The notes below the pieces were generated by a model. That model did no database searches. It had not been told where the DNA came from and worked only from the letters and a program-made list of their open reading frames with translations. Source: Amorphoplanes friuliensis DSM 7358 (lineage in GTDB: Bacteria > Actinomycetota > Actinomycetes > Mycobacteriales > Micromonosporaceae). Taken from it: a stretch of DNA of 64,000 bases. The DNA is taken from the NCBI RefSeq assembly GCF_000494755.1, contig NC_022657.1:8648001-8712000 (forward strand), read 5' to 3'. The position numbers were made by a program, and so were the translations under genes. This document shows positions 1 through 8,936 of the stretch, in pieces. The stretch's first letter is position 1. Each line of letters begins with the position of its first letter.

Positions 1-1273
1 TGACGGCAAAAACGACGACCTGGCCGCTGTTCTCGTCGATCGTGGCCACGGCGTCCACTGCCGGCACGTCGCCGTAGCGGCCGGTGGGCATCGTGGGTGA
101 CTGGATCCCGGCCCGCAGCACGGTGCCCCGGGCGAGCCGGGCCGTGTGCGCGAACGGGTGGAAGATCGTCTGCCGCCAGGCCGGTCCACCGGGTTCGGTC
201 CGGATCGGCGCGATGACGTTGACGAGCTGTGCCAGGCAGCCGACCGTCAGCCGGTCGGCGTGGCGCAGCATGCTGATCAGCAGGTTCCCCACGACCATCG
301 CGTCGGTGACGGTGTAGGTGTCCTCGATCAGCGCCGGGGTGTCCTCGATCCCGCGGTCCTCCGGCTCGGTGAACCGCGACTGGTACCAGACGTTCCACTC
401 GTCCAGCGACAGGTTGATCCGCTTGCTGCGGCGCAGCTTGGCGCGGATGTGGTCGGCGGTGGCGACCACGTCGTCGACAAATCCGTCGAGGTTGACCGCC
501 GAGGCGCGGAAGCTGGCCTCGTCGTGCTTCTCGGGGTCGTAGTAGTGGTGCAGCGACACGTAGTCGACCTGGTCGTAGGCGAGCTCCAGGACCGTCGCCT
601 CCCACGCGGCGAACGTCGGCATGTCGGCGTTCGAGCTGCCACAGGCGACGAGCTCGATCGAGGGGTCGACCCGCTTCATCGCCTGGCCGGCGCGGGTGGC
701 CAGGCGGCCGTACTCGTGGGCCGTCATGCTGCCGATCTGCCAGGGCCCGTCCATCTCGTTGCCGAGGCACCAGAGCTTGACGTCGTGCGGCTGGGCGACA
801 CCGTGCTTGCGGCGCAGGTCGGCGGCAGCCGTGCCGTCCGGGACGTTGCAGTACTCGACGAGTTCGGCCGCCTCCGCGATGCCCCGGGTGCCGAGGTTGA
901 CCGCCATCATCGGTTCCACGCCGGCCCGCTCGCTCCAGCGCATGAACTCGTTGAGGCCGAAGGCGTTGCTCTCCAGCGAGCGCCAGGCCAGGTCGAGTCG
1001 CCGCGGGCGGTCGCCGACCGGGCCGACGCCGTCCTCCCAGCGGTAGTTCGACACGAAGTTGCCGCCGGGGTAACGCACCAGGCTGACGCCGAGCTCGCGG
1101 ACGAGGTCCACCACGTCGCCGCGTAGCCCTTCGTCGTCGGCGGCCGGGTGGCCCGGTTCGAAGATGCCCGTGTAGACGCACCGGCCCATGTGTTCGACGA
1201 ACGAGCCGAAGAGCCGCCGGTCCACCGGACCGATGGCAAAGGCCGGATCGAGGGTCAGCCGAGCCAGTTCCAC
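1..1273 (-). CDS. GH51 alpha-L-arabinofuranosidase, partial (C-terminus beyond window)
   Basis: Hydrolyses terminal alpha-L-arabinofuranosyl groups from arabinose-containing glycans. About 424 residues are visible. The reading frame opens with GTG at 1273, preceded by an AGGAG ribosome site, and runs off the left edge of the window. The N-terminus (RLFGSFVEHMGRCVYTGIFEP) and the GNEMDGPWQ motif are typical of GH51. The acid/base glutamate is E173 and the nucleophile is E292 in LSLDEWNVW. No signal peptide is visible, so it probably acts inside the cell on imported arabino-oligosaccharides. A perfect inverted repeat 39 bp upstream and the adjacent LacI gene indicate repression by that regulator. 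Confidence 0.93.
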   Translation of the reverse strand, partial: MELARLTLDPAFAIGPVDRRLFGSFVEHMGRCVYTGIFEPGHPAADDEGLRGDVVDLVRELGVSLVRYPGGNFVSNYRWEDGVGPVGDRPRRLDLAWRSLESNAFGLNEFMRWSERAGVEPMMAVNLGTRGIAEAAELVEYCNVPDGTAAADLRRKHGVAQPHDVKLWCLGNEMDGPWQIGSMTAHEYGRLATRAGQAMKRVDPSIELVACGSSNADMPTFAAWEATVLELAYDQVDYVSLHHYYDPEKHDEASFRASAVNLDGFVDDVVATADHIRAKLRRSKRINLSLDEWNVWYQSRFTEPEDRGIEDTPALIEDTYTVTDAMVVGNLLISMLRHADRLTVGCLAQLVNVIAPIRTEPGGPAWRQTIFHPFAHTARLARGTVLRAGIQSPTMPTGRYGDVPAVDAVATIDENSGQVVVFAV

Positions 1274-1311
1274 GTGTCACTCCTGTCGCCCGTGTGTGCC
1301 GTCTCACACTG

Positions 1312-1339
1312 TTTACAACGTTGGAACCAACGTTGTAAA
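1312..1339. promoter_or_regulatory. LacI-type operator, perfect 13-bp inverted repeat
   Basis: Arms TTTACAACGTTGG and CCAACGTTGTAAA are exact reverse complements around an AA centre. Each arm contains the self-complementary octamer CAACGTTG, at 1316-1323 and 1328-1335. The site lies between the stop of the LacI gene and the GTG of the arabinofuranosidase, where a repressor would block transcription of the glycosidase. The same octamer recurs in front of the LacI gene. Confidence 0.85.
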
Positions 1340-1389
1340 GAGGTCGACACAAGAGCGTTACCAGGAAGAATCGAGAAGGTGCGGGCCGG

Positions 1390-2406
1390 TCAGCGGCCGA
1401 GCGTGCTCTCCCGGGCCACCAGGTGATGGCTCACCCGCAGCTCCCGGGGCGGTTCCGCGACGCCGTCACTCTCGCCCAGCCGCTCGGCCAGCAGGTCGAC
1501 GGCCAGGTCCGCGATGCGGCCGAGATCAGGCGCGACGGTGCTCAGCGTCGGGGTGCTGAACCGCCCGTCCTCGATGTCGTCGAAACCCATCACCGCCACG
1601 TCACCGGGCACCGAACAGCCGCGTTCCAGCAGGGTGCGGATCGCACCGAGCGCCAGCAGATCGTTGAAGCAGAACACCGCGTCCGGCCGGGCGGGGCCGC
1701 TGAGCAGGCGGGCCATGGCGGCAGCACCGTCGGCCCGGTGGAACATCTCGACCTCGGCCACCAGAGCCGGGTCGAACGGCAGACCGGCCTCCCGCAGAGC
1801 CGCCTGATAGCCGGCGAGACGCTGATGGGCGGTGACCGCCGAAGGGCTGTCCTGCGCGCCGATAGCGGCGATCCGCACCCGGCCCGATTCGCACAGGTGC
1901 CGGGTCGCGTCGGCCGCCGCCGCGGTGTTGTCGATCGCCACGTGATCGGCCGGGCCGTGCCACACCCGCTCACCCAGCAGCACCATGGGCGTCTCGTCAC
2001 CACCGCGGGCGAGCTCCTCGCCGGCGAGCGCCAGCGGACTGAAGATCAGGCCGTCGATCGCGTGCCGCCGCAGCCCGGCCACCAGATTGCGCTCACGCTC
2101 GGCCTGCCCGTCGGTCTGATCGATCAGCACCGTCCACGAGCGCCGCTCCGCCGCCTGGACGACACGACCGGCGAGCTCCGCAAAATACGGCGACTGGAGC
2201 TCGGGCACAGCCAGGGCGATCACACCCGAACGGCCGCTGCGCAACTGCCGGGCGGCGGCGTTGGGGCGGTACCCGAGGTCGTCGATGGCGCGCTGCACCC
2301 GGGCACGGGTGTCCGGCGCGACGTGTACGTAGCCGTTCACCACGTTCGAGACGGTCTTGATGGACACGCCTGCCCGTGCGGCCACGTCCTTCAGACCCGG
2401 AGGCAC
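1390..2406 (-). CDS. LacI-family transcriptional regulator
   Basis: A 338-residue DNA-binding repressor with GTG start. The N-terminal helix-turn-helix covers roughly residues 5-30 (LKDVAARAGVSIKTVSNVVN), followed by the hinge helix region around DLGYRPN. A periplasmic-binding-protein-like sugar sensor domain follows (about 60-335, with GFDDIEDGRFSTPTLSTV near the end). It lies 116 bp upstream of the GH51 gene on the same strand, with an operator in between and a related site before its own start. It is therefore probably a local, autoregulated repressor that responds to arabinose or arabino-oligosaccharides. The ligand is inferred only from the neighbour. Confidence 0.92.
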   Translation of the reverse strand: MPPGLKDVAARAGVSIKTVSNVVNGYVHVAPDTRARVQRAIDDLGYRPNAAARQLRSGRSGVIALAVPELQSPYFAELAGRVVQAAERRSWTVLIDQTDGQAERERNLVAGLRRHAIDGLIFSPLALAGEELARGGDETPMVLLGERVWHGPADHVAIDNTAAAADATRHLCESGRVRIAAIGAQDSPSAVTAHQRLAGYQAALREAGLPFDPALVAEVEMFHRADGAAAMARLLSGPARPDAVFCFNDLLALGAIRTLLERGCSVPGDVAVMGFDDIEDGRFSTPTLSTVAPDLGRIADLAVDLLAERLGESDGVAEPPRELRVSHHLVARESTLGR

Positions 2407-2443
2407 CCTCGTCGCCCTTTCTCTAGACCGACTGGCCGCACTC

Positions 2444-2467
2444 TACAACGTTGCAAGCGATTGTTTC
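2444..2467. promoter_or_regulatory. Probable autoregulatory LacI operator
   Basis: TACAACGTTGCAAGCGATTG, about 40 bp upstream of the LacI start, carries the octamer CAACGTTG (2446-2453) found twice in the operator before the GH51 gene. It runs into a degenerate TTGCAAGCG-type LacI-family palindrome. Its position between the cysN terminator and the regulator start suits autoregulation. It is less symmetrical than the 1312 site. Confidence 0.6.
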
Positions 2468-2474
2468 GCACCGA

Positions 2475-2516
2475 AAAGCCCCACCTCGGTGCCTTCCGGC
2501 AGCAAGATGGGGCTTT
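2475..2516 (-). terminator. Rho-independent-like terminator after cysN
   Basis: AAAGCCCCA and TGGGGCTTT are perfect complementary arms separated by a GC-rich loop. On the minus strand the hairpin starts nine bases past the cysN stop codon and is followed by a short T tract. It would end the cysD-cysN transcript. It could also work weakly in the opposite direction. Confidence 0.8.
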
Positions 2517-2524
2517 GCAGGGTC

Positions 2525-3823
2525 CTACTGAGCTTCGATGATCATTCCTGCGCCGACCGTCCGGTTGGTCGCCTCGTCGATCAGGATGAAGCCACCCGTC
2601 GTGCGGTTGCGCCGGTATTCGTCGGCCAGCAACGGGATCGTCGTGCGCAGCTTGACCCGGCCGATCTCGTTCAGGCCCAGCTGAGGCGCGGTCTCGTCGC
2701 GGTGCAGCGTGTTCACGTCGAGCCTGTACTGCAGGCCGCGGACCACGGCGCGGGCCGTCCGGGTCGTGTGCTTGATCGTGTATTTCGCACCGACCCGCAG
2801 CGGGGCGGTCTCGTCCATCCAGCAGACCATCGCCTCGACGTCCTGAGCGACCGCCGGGGCGTTGTTCGGCCGGCAGATCATGTCGCCGCGGGAGATGTCA
2901 ATCTCGTCGGCCAGCCGCACCGTCACGGACATCGGCGGGAAAGCCTCGTCGACCGGGCCGTCCGCGGTGTCGATGGCCGAAATCTTGCTGGTCATCCCGG
3001 ACGGCAGCACCATCACGTCGTCACCGGGCTTCAGCACACCCGAGGCGACCTGACCGGCGTAGCCGCGGTAGTCGGTGACCACCGTCGACTGGGGACGGAT
3101 GACGTACTGCACCGGGAAGCGCACGTCGACCAGGTTGCGGTCCGAGGCGATGTGCACGTGCTCGAGGTGGTGCAGCAGCGACGGGCCCTCGTACCACGGG
3201 CTCTTCTCGGAGCGGGAGGCGATGTTGTCACCCTCGAGCGCCGAGATCGGGATGACCGTCAGGTCGGGAGCGTCGAGCTTCGCCGCGAACGAGGTGAACT
3301 CGTCGGCGATCTTCTCGTAGACCTCGCGGTCCCAGTCGACCAGGTCCATCTTGTTGACACAGAGCACCAGGTGCGGGACCCGCAGCAGCGAGGTGAGGAA
3401 CGCGTGCCGCCGGGACTGCTCGACGAGACCCTTACGGGCGTCGACCAGGATCAGCGCCAGGTCGGCCGTCGAAGCGCCGGTGACCATGTTGCGGGTGTAC
3501 TGGATGTGCCCCGGGGTGTCCGCGATGATGAACTTGCGCCGCGGCGTCGCGAAGTAGCGGTACGCCACGTCGATCGTGATGCCCTGCTCGCGTTCGGCCC
3601 GCAGGCCGTCGGTGAGCAGCGCCAGGTTGGTGTATTCGTCACCACGCGCCGCACTGACCGCCTCGACCGCCTCGAGCTGGTCGGAGAAGAGCGACTTGGT
3701 GTCGTAGAGCAGACGGCCGATCAGGGTCGACTTGCCGTCGTCGACGCTGCCGGCGGTCGCGAACCGCAGCAGGTCCATGCTGCGGGCGGCAGCTTCCTCG
3801 GACTCCAGCGTTGCCTGACTCAT
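2525..3823 (-). CDS. cysN: Sulfate adenylyltransferase subunit 1 (GTPase CysN)
   Basis: Regulatory GTPase subunit of ATP sulfurylase, which with CysD makes adenosine 5'-phosphosulfate from sulfate and ATP. The 432 residues show an EF-Tu-like G domain: P-loop GSVDDGKST at residues 25-33, switch motif DTPGHIQYTRNM and base-specifying NKMDLV, followed by beta-barrel domains. There is no fused CysC (APS kinase) domain, so PAPS would need a separate kinase not seen here. The ATG overlaps the cysD stop by one base (TGATG), so the two subunits are translationally coupled. A hairpin terminator follows. Confidence 0.96.
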   Translation of the reverse strand: MSQATLESEEAAARSMDLLRFATAGSVDDGKSTLIGRLLYDTKSLFSDQLEAVEAVSAARGDEYTNLALLTDGLRAEREQGITIDVAYRYFATPRRKFIIADTPGHIQYTRNMVTGASTADLALILVDARKGLVEQSRRHAFLTSLLRVPHLVLCVNKMDLVDWDREVYEKIADEFTSFAAKLDAPDLTVIPISALEGDNIASRSEKSPWYEGPSLLHHLEHVHIASDRNLVDVRFPVQYVIRPQSTVVTDYRGYAGQVASGVLKPGDDVMVLPSGMTSKISAIDTADGPVDEAFPPMSVTVRLADEIDISRGDMICRPNNAPAVAQDVEAMVCWMDETAPLRVGAKYTIKHTTRTARAVVRGLQYRLDVNTLHRDETAPQLGLNEIGRVKLRTTIPLLADEYRRNRTTGGFILIDEATNRTVGAGMIIEAQ

Positions 3824-4734
3824 CAGAAGTAGCCTTCCCGCTTACGGTCTTCCATCGCGGCCTCGCTGACCTTGTCGTCGCCCCGGGTGGCGCCCCGCTC
3901 GGTGATCCGGGTCGCCGCGACCTCGTCGATGACCTTCTCGACCGTGTCGGCGTCGGAGAGCACCGCGGCGGTCTGGGACGCGTCGCCCACCGTGCGGTAG
4001 CGCACCGTCCGCGTCTCGACGGTCTCGCCGGCACGGGGAACGATGAACTCGTTGACCGCGTAGAACATCCCGTCGCGTTCGACGACCTCACGGTCGTGCG
4101 CGTAGTAGATGCTCGGGAGCGCGATCTCCTCCTTGGCGATGTAGTGCCACACGTCCAGCTCGGTCCAGTTGGAGAGCGGGAACACGCGGATCGACTCGCC
4201 CGGGTGGTGCCGGCCGTTGTAGAGCGACCACAGCTCGGGGCGCTGGTTCTTGGGGTCCCACTGGCCGAACTCGTCGCGGAAGCTGAACATCCGCTCCTTG
4301 GCCCGGGCCTTCTCCTCGTCGCGGCGGGCGCCGCCGAAGAGCGCGTCGAAGCGGTATTTCTCGACGGCCGCGAGGAGCACCGGGGTCTGGATCCGGTTGC
4401 GGGTGCCGTCCGGCAGCTCGCGGACCGTCCCGGAGTCGATGGCCTCCTGCACGCTCGCCACGACCAGGTTGAGCCCCAGCTCGGTGACCCGCGTGTCGCG
4501 GTATTCCAGGACCTCGGGGAAGTTGTGACCGGTGTCGACGTGCATGACCGGGAAGGGGATGCGCGCCGGCGCGAACGCCTTCTCCGCCAGGCGGAGCATG
4601 ACGATCGAGTCCTTGCCGCCGGAGAAGAGCAGCACGGGCCGCTCGAACTCGGCCATGACCTCGCGCATGACAAAAATGCTCTCGGCTTCGAGAGCGTCGA
4701 GATGCGAGACGCGGTAGGGCTTCGTCTGGCTCAC
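3823..4734 (-). CDS. cysD: Sulfate adenylyltransferase subunit 2 (CysD)
   Basis: Catalytic subunit of heterodimeric ATP sulfurylase, a member of the PP-loop ATP pyrophosphatase superfamily. It is 303 residues, the normal length, with the P-loop SGGKDS at residues 38-43 and the conserved internal stretch around VFPLSNWTELDVWHYI. It is the first gene of the pair with cysN, one-base overlap. cysQ lies 47 bp upstream on the same strand, so all three may share a transcript. It provides activated sulfate for cysteine synthesis or, after phosphorylation, for sulfotransferases such as the one at 16604-17533. Confidence 0.96.
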   Translation of the reverse strand: MSQTKPYRVSHLDALEAESIFVMREVMAEFERPVLLFSGGKDSIVMLRLAEKAFAPARIPFPVMHVDTGHNFPEVLEYRDTRVTELGLNLVVASVQEAIDSGTVRELPDGTRNRIQTPVLLAAVEKYRFDALFGGARRDEEKARAKERMFSFRDEFGQWDPKNQRPELWSLYNGRHHPGESIRVFPLSNWTELDVWHYIAKEEIALPSIYYAHDREVVERDGMFYAVNEFIVPRAGETVETRTVRYRTVGDASQTAAVLSDADTVEKVIDEVAATRITERGATRGDDKVSEAAMEDRKREGYF

Positions 4735-4781
4735 GGAATCCCAGACCTTTCGTGTGTCAGCCGATCAATGCCGGGGGTCGA

Positions 4782-5666
4782 TTACGGGAGGTGCCGCTGC
4801 AGCGCTGCGAGCAGTCGGGGAGCGAGATCCTTACGACAGACCACCAGATCCGGCAACTTCGGATCGGCCTGGTTGTATTTCAACGCACTTCCGTCGATTC
4901 GGGAAGCATGTAGACCAGTGGCCGACGCCACAGCAACCGGTGCGGCACTGTCCCACTCGTACTGACCGCCCGCGTGGATGTACGCGTCGGCCTCGCCGTT
5001 GATCACCGCGGCGATCTTCACACCGGCGGAACCCATCGGCACCAGCTCGGCGCCGATGTCCTCGGCGAGGGCCGTGACGAACGCCGGCGGCCGGGTGCGG
5101 CTGGCGGCGATGCGCATCGGTCCACCCGTCGCGGCGGCCAGCGGCAGCGGCGGATAGGCCGGCGCTTTGTCGGTGGCGAACGTCCGGTGCCGGGCGGGCA
5201 TCGCGACGGCTCCGGCGGCCAGACAGTTCGGGCTGGAGCAGTCGGCCGTCCAGAGCGCGACGTGCACGGCCCAGTCCGAGCGGCCCTCCTCGGAGAACTC
5301 GCGGGTGCCGTCGAGCGGGTCGATGATCCAGACCCGGGACGCGTCGAGCCGGTCGGGGCGCACGGTGCCGTGCTCGCCTTCCTGCCACGCGACGCGGGAG
5401 TGGTCGTCCTCCTCCGACAGCACGGCGTCGGCGGGACGCCAGCGGGCGAGCTCGGCCGTCAGCAAATCGTGCGCGGCCTTGTCACCGGCGGCCTTGAGTG
5501 CCTTGCCGTCGGCGTACCCCACGTCCTCGCGGACCTGGAGCAGCACCTGCCCGGCACGGTCGGCCAGCCAGCGCGCGAACGCGGCGTCGATGACCGGTGG
5601 CGTGCCGCCCTCGGAAGGGTCACGCTGACCGGCAATGCGCGCCGACGTCCCTGTCTGCTCGCCCAT
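4782..5666 (-). CDS. cysQ: 3'(2'),5'-bisphosphate nucleotidase / inositol monophosphatase family (CysQ)
   Basis: Li+-sensitive phosphatase family member that removes the 3'-phosphate from PAP, the by-product of PAPS-dependent sulfation. It has 294 residues from the ATG at 5664-5666, which has GGAGAGGA upstream. The frame is open further upstream, but that extension is not family-like. Metal-binding motifs are visible: EED at residues 85-87 and DPLDGT at 116-121, and the C-terminal YEWDSAAPVAVA motif is also present. It sits directly upstream of cysDN. Substrate choice between PAP/PAPS and inositol phosphates cannot be fixed by sequence alone, but the operon context favours PAP. Confidence 0.9.
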   Translation of the reverse strand: MGEQTGTSARIAGQRDPSEGGTPPVIDAAFARWLADRAGQVLLQVREDVGYADGKALKAAGDKAAHDLLTAELARWRPADAVLSEEDDHSRVAWQEGEHGTVRPDRLDASRVWIIDPLDGTREFSEEGRSDWAVHVALWTADCSSPNCLAAGAVAMPARHRTFATDKAPAYPPLPLAAATGGPMRIAASRTRPPAFVTALAEDIGAELVPMGSAGVKIAAVINGEADAYIHAGGQYEWDSAAPVAVASATGLHASRIDGSALKYNQADPKLPDLVVCRKDLAPRLLAALQRHLP

Positions 5667-5707
5667 CGTCTTGAATCCTCTCCGCTGCTTCCTCTGGTGC
5701 GAACCGC

Positions 5708-7507
5708 TCAGTACGCCCCGGAGGAGCGAACCACGGCGGTCATCGTCCGCAAAAGGATCACCAAGTCCAAGCTCAGCGACCAGTTCTCCACATAGCGCAG
5801 GTCCAGCCTGACCGCCTCCTCCCACGGGAGGTCCGATCGTCCGGAAACCTGCCAAAGGCCCGTCATGCCCGGCTTGACGGCCAAGCGGCGACGCACGTCG
5901 TCGGCGTAGGCGGCCACCTCCGACGGCAACGGCGGACGCGGCCCGACCAACGACATCTGCCCGGCCAGGACGTTCAGCAACTGCGGAAGCTCGTCCAGCG
6001 AGAGCCTCCGCAACCACCGTCCGACCGGCGTCACACGCGGGTCGTCACGCATTTTGAAGAGCACACCGTCGTACTCGTTGAGATGCCGGAGCTCGGCCAG
6101 CCGGGCCTCGGCATCGACGTACATGCTGCGGAACTTGAAGATGCGGAACTCGGACCCGTCACGACCGACCCGCACCTGACGGAAGAGTACCGGTCCGCGT
6201 GAGGTCACCCGGACGCAGAGTGCGACGGCCAGCAGCAGCGGTCCGAAGAGAATGAGCAGGGCCAGCGCTCCGAACCGATCGACGAGGTCCTTTACGATCC
6301 GCGCGCCGCCGTGCAGCCGCGGATGGTCGACGTGCAGCATCGGCAGCCCGTCGAACGGCCGGATGGTGGTGCGCGCGCCGGCCACGTCGATGAGCGCGCT
6401 GGCCACGACCAGGTCGACCTCGTCGCGTTCGAGTCGCCAGGCCAGGCGGCGCAGGACGGCACCGTCCAGCTCGGGGCAGCTCAGCACCACCACGGTGTCC
6501 GCGTCGGCGAGGTCAACCGCGTTCGCGACGTTGTCGAACGTGCCGAAGACGGGCAGGTCGATGACGCCGTCGTGGTTCGGCGGCAGGCAGGCGCCGACCA
6601 CCTCCAGGCCGTGGTACTTCTCGCGGCGCAGCTGGCGCGTGATGCCGATGACCGACAGCTCGTGCCCGACGACCAGCACCCGGCGCAGGCTCTCGCCGCG
6701 CGCCCGGGACATGTGCAGCCGTTTTCGCAGGGCGAAGCGCAGGACCACGGCGGTCCCGATAGCCGTCGGCAGCGCGGCCAGGACGTAGGACCGGGCCAGA
6801 TCAAGATCCAGCGCGTACGACACGACGGCCACACCCGCGATCAGGCCGACCCCGCCCCGGAACACCCGCTGGTACTCGTCCGTGCCGACGAACAGGAACC
6901 GGCGCTCGTACGCCCGGCTCACCACCAGCACGGCGAGCAGCACGACCGGCAGCAACGCCGAGAGCAACAGGTACGAGCGGTTGTAGGTGGTCACCTCGTC
7001 GCCGAAGCGCAGGCCGAACGTCACCGCACCCGCTGCCACACCCGCCAGCAGGTCGCAGAGGACGAGGGTGCGGACGTACCGGCGTTCCCAGCGCTGGCGC
7101 CGCGACATCGCCGCGTGCCTGCCCCGCACGCGGATGAAGGGGCGGGTCGGCGGCCGGGCGGCGGACTGCTTGTTCCGCTCGGGCGACCAGTGCCGCTCCA
7201 CGGCCCGGTTGCGGGCCCGCTCGGCCGGATCGTGCCCGCCGGCACCGGCCAGCGGCGGTGCGTTGTCGACGATCTCGCCCGTGTCGTCACCGGGCGGCCG
7301 GGCCGGCGCCGGAATCTTGGTGTTCCGGGACCGGTGCGGCGACGGCCGGTGCGGGCGCGGGCCGTGGTTGGCCGGCGGGTGATTGGCCGGACCGTAGTTC
7401 TCCGGATGCGGGTCCACCGGCTGGACGTCACGGCGCTGAACCGTCGGCAGCAGCACCGTCGGCTCACCCAGTGTCGCCTCGTGGCCTTCGGACAGGTCCT
7501 GGTGCAT
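5708..7507 (-). CDS. Exopolysaccharide-initiating polyprenyl glycosylphosphotransferase
   Basis: Membrane enzyme that transfers a sugar-1-phosphate from a nucleotide sugar to undecaprenyl phosphate, starting a surface polysaccharide. It has 599 residues. A long Pro/Arg-rich cytoplasmic N-terminus (about 1-135) is followed by four predicted membrane helices (about 140-255), a nucleotide-binding-like central domain and a fifth hydrophobic segment. The C-terminal bacterial sugar transferase domain shows FRQVRVGRDGSEFRIFKFRSM, and WQVSGRSDLPWEEAVRLD near the end. It resembles the WcaJ/CpsE-type two-part enzymes. No glycosyltransferase cluster adjoins it; the cysQ start is only 42 bp downstream. 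The donor sugar is unknown. Confidence 0.9.
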   Translation of the reverse strand: MHQDLSEGHEATLGEPTVLLPTVQRRDVQPVDPHPENYGPANHPPANHGPRPHRPSPHRSRNTKIPAPARPPGDDTGEIVDNAPPLAGAGGHDPAERARNRAVERHWSPERNKQSAARPPTRPFIRVRGRHAAMSRRQRWERRYVRTLVLCDLLAGVAAGAVTFGLRFGDEVTTYNRSYLLLSALLPVVLLAVLVVSRAYERRFLFVGTDEYQRVFRGGVGLIAGVAVVSYALDLDLARSYVLAALPTAIGTAVVLRFALRKRLHMSRARGESLRRVLVVGHELSVIGITRQLRREKYHGLEVVGACLPPNHDGVIDLPVFGTFDNVANAVDLADADTVVVLSCPELDGAVLRRLAWRLERDEVDLVVASALIDVAGARTTIRPFDGLPMLHVDHPRLHGGARIVKDLVDRFGALALLILFGPLLLAVALCVRVTSRGPVLFRQVRVGRDGSEFRIFKFRSMYVDAEARLAELRHLNEYDGVLFKMRDDPRVTPVGRWLRRLSLDELPQLLNVLAGQMSLVGPRPPLPSEVAAYADDVRRRLAVKPGMTGLWQVSGRSDLPWEEAVRLDLRYVENWSLSLDLVILLRTMTAVVRSSGAY

Positions 7508-7646
7508 CCGAACCTCCCCCGTGCCGCGCGTTTCCGCGCACCGTTTCGGTGCGCTACGTGACCAACGCGCTAACCGGGGGCAGCGTCACGGGATCGATAG
7601 ACGGACAAAACGGCCGTAACGATCTATCTGATCGGCCACCGTTTCA

Positions 7647-8234
7647 TCAGCTTCCGTGGTATTTGTTCTGCGCCCACTCGACACCCTCCAGCACGACCGC
7701 CTCCACCACGTCGGCGGCTCGATCGACCAGAAAGTCCAGCTCTTTGCGCTCCGCACCGGCGAAGTCGGACAGCACGTAGTCCGCCGGGTCCTGCCGGCCG
7801 GGCGGCCGGCCGATGCCGAACCGGACCCTCGCGTACTCCTTGCTACCGAGCGATTTTGACATCGAGCGCAGCCCATTGTGACCACCCTCACCACCGCCGC
7901 GCTTCACCCGCACCTGCCCGTACGGCACGTCGAGCTCGTCGTGGACGGCAATGACGTTCTCCACGGGCACCTTGAAGAACTGCGACAGCGCCACCACCGG
8001 CGCACCCGAGAGGTTCATGAACGTCAACGGCTTGACCAGGATCAGCTTCGGCCCGCCGAACCCGAGCCGCCCCTCGGCGACCTCGGCCACGGCACGCTTG
8101 TGCCGGCCGAACTTGCCGCCCACCCGGGACGCCAGCAGCTCGGCCACCATGAAGCCCACGTTGTGGCGGTTGCCGGCGTACTCGCGGCCGGGGTTGCCCA
8201 GACCGACCACCAGGAAGGGCGCCTCGTCCGTCAT
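7647..8234 (-). CDS. pth: Peptidyl-tRNA hydrolase
   Basis: Releases tRNA from prematurely dropped peptidyl-tRNA. At 195 residues it matches the family length. N14 in GLGNPGREY and catalytic H24 in GNRHNVGF are visible, along with the conserved KPLTFMNLSG and HDELDVPYGQVRVKRGGGEGGHNGLRS segments. The ATG has an AAGGAG ribosome site. It follows rplY on the same strand, the usual actinobacterial order, but a strong hairpin lies between them. Confidence 0.97.
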   Translation of the reverse strand: MTDEAPFLVVGLGNPGREYAGNRHNVGFMVAELLASRVGGKFGRHKRAVAEVAEGRLGFGGPKLILVKPLTFMNLSGAPVVALSQFFKVPVENVIAVHDELDVPYGQVRVKRGGGEGGHNGLRSMSKSLGSKEYARVRFGIGRPPGRQDPADYVLSDFAGAERKELDFLVDRAADVVEAVVLEGVEWAQNKYHGS

Positions 8235-8251
8235 CGGTTCTCCTTACGACA

Positions 8252-8284
8252 AGAGGGAAAGTGCCCCTCGGGCACTTTCCCTCT
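8252..8284. terminator. 15-bp perfect hairpin between rplY and pth
   Basis: Arms AGAGGGAAAGTGCCC (8252-8266) and GGGCACTTTCCCTCT (8270-8284) are perfectly complementary around a CTC loop. It sits between the rplY stop and the pth ribosome site with no T tract. It may attenuate readthrough, protect the rplY mRNA end, or end transcription in the T-less manner common in Actinobacteria. Confidence 0.7.
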
Positions 8285-8303
8285 CAGATCGCGGTTCTGC
8301 GGG

Positions 8304-8936
8304 TCAGGAAGCGGCTTCCTCGGAAGCAGCCTCGGACTCGGCGCCGGCCTCGGCGGAGTCGCCGGTGTCGCCCTCGAGCTGCTCAGCGGTCTGCGCGGCG
8401 GAGACCAGAGCAAGCACGAAGTCGGGCTCGACGGCCAGCTCGGTGCCCTCCGGAAGGTTGACGTCGCCGGCGGTGACCTGCGCGCCGGCCTCCAGGCCCT
8501 CGATCGAGACCTCGAAGCCGTTCGGCAGGTGCATCGCCTCGGCCACGACGGCCAGGGTGTTGGACTCGCTGACGACCAGGGTGTTGCGGGCGGCCTCGCC
8601 GACCAGGGTCACCGGGACGTCGACCTGGACCTTCTCGCCACGCTTGACGATGATCAGGTCGATGTGCTCGTAGGTGTCCTTGATCGGGTCACGCTGGATG
8701 GCCTTCGGCAGGGCGAGCGTCGGGCCGGCGCTGCCGACGACGTCGATCGTGAAGACCTGGTTGAGGCCACCGTGGCGGATCGCCGCGGCGAACTCACGCG
8801 CGGGGACCGCGATGTGGACGGGGGCTTCGCCGTGGCCGTACAGCACGGCGGGCACGAGGCCGGCCCGGCGCGTGCGGCGGGCACCACCCTTGCCGAACTC
8901 GGTACGGGGCTCGGCGCTGATCTTTACCTCGGACAC
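8304..8936 (-). CDS. rplY: 50S ribosomal protein L25 / general stress protein Ctc
   Basis: Binds 5S rRNA in the large ribosomal subunit. It has 210 residues from GTG 8936, chosen because AGGAG lies five bases upstream. The N-terminal L25 domain (ISAEPRTEFGKGGARRTRRAGLVPAVLYGHG) is followed by the longer C-terminal TL5/CTC beta domain (to about 185). An acidic Ala/Glu-rich tail of about 25 residues (GDTGDSAEAGAESEAASEEAAS) is typical of actinobacterial versions. It lies in the prs-rplY-pth series. Confidence 0.95.
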   Translation of the reverse strand: MSEVKISAEPRTEFGKGGARRTRRAGLVPAVLYGHGEAPVHIAVPAREFAAAIRHGGLNQVFTIDVVGSAGPTLALPKAIQRDPIKDTYEHIDLIIVKRGEKVQVDVPVTLVGEAARNTLVVSESNTLAVVAEAMHLPNGFEVSIEGLEAGAQVTAGDVNLPEGTELAVEPDFVLALVSAAQTAEQLEGDTGDSAEAGAESEAASEEAAS

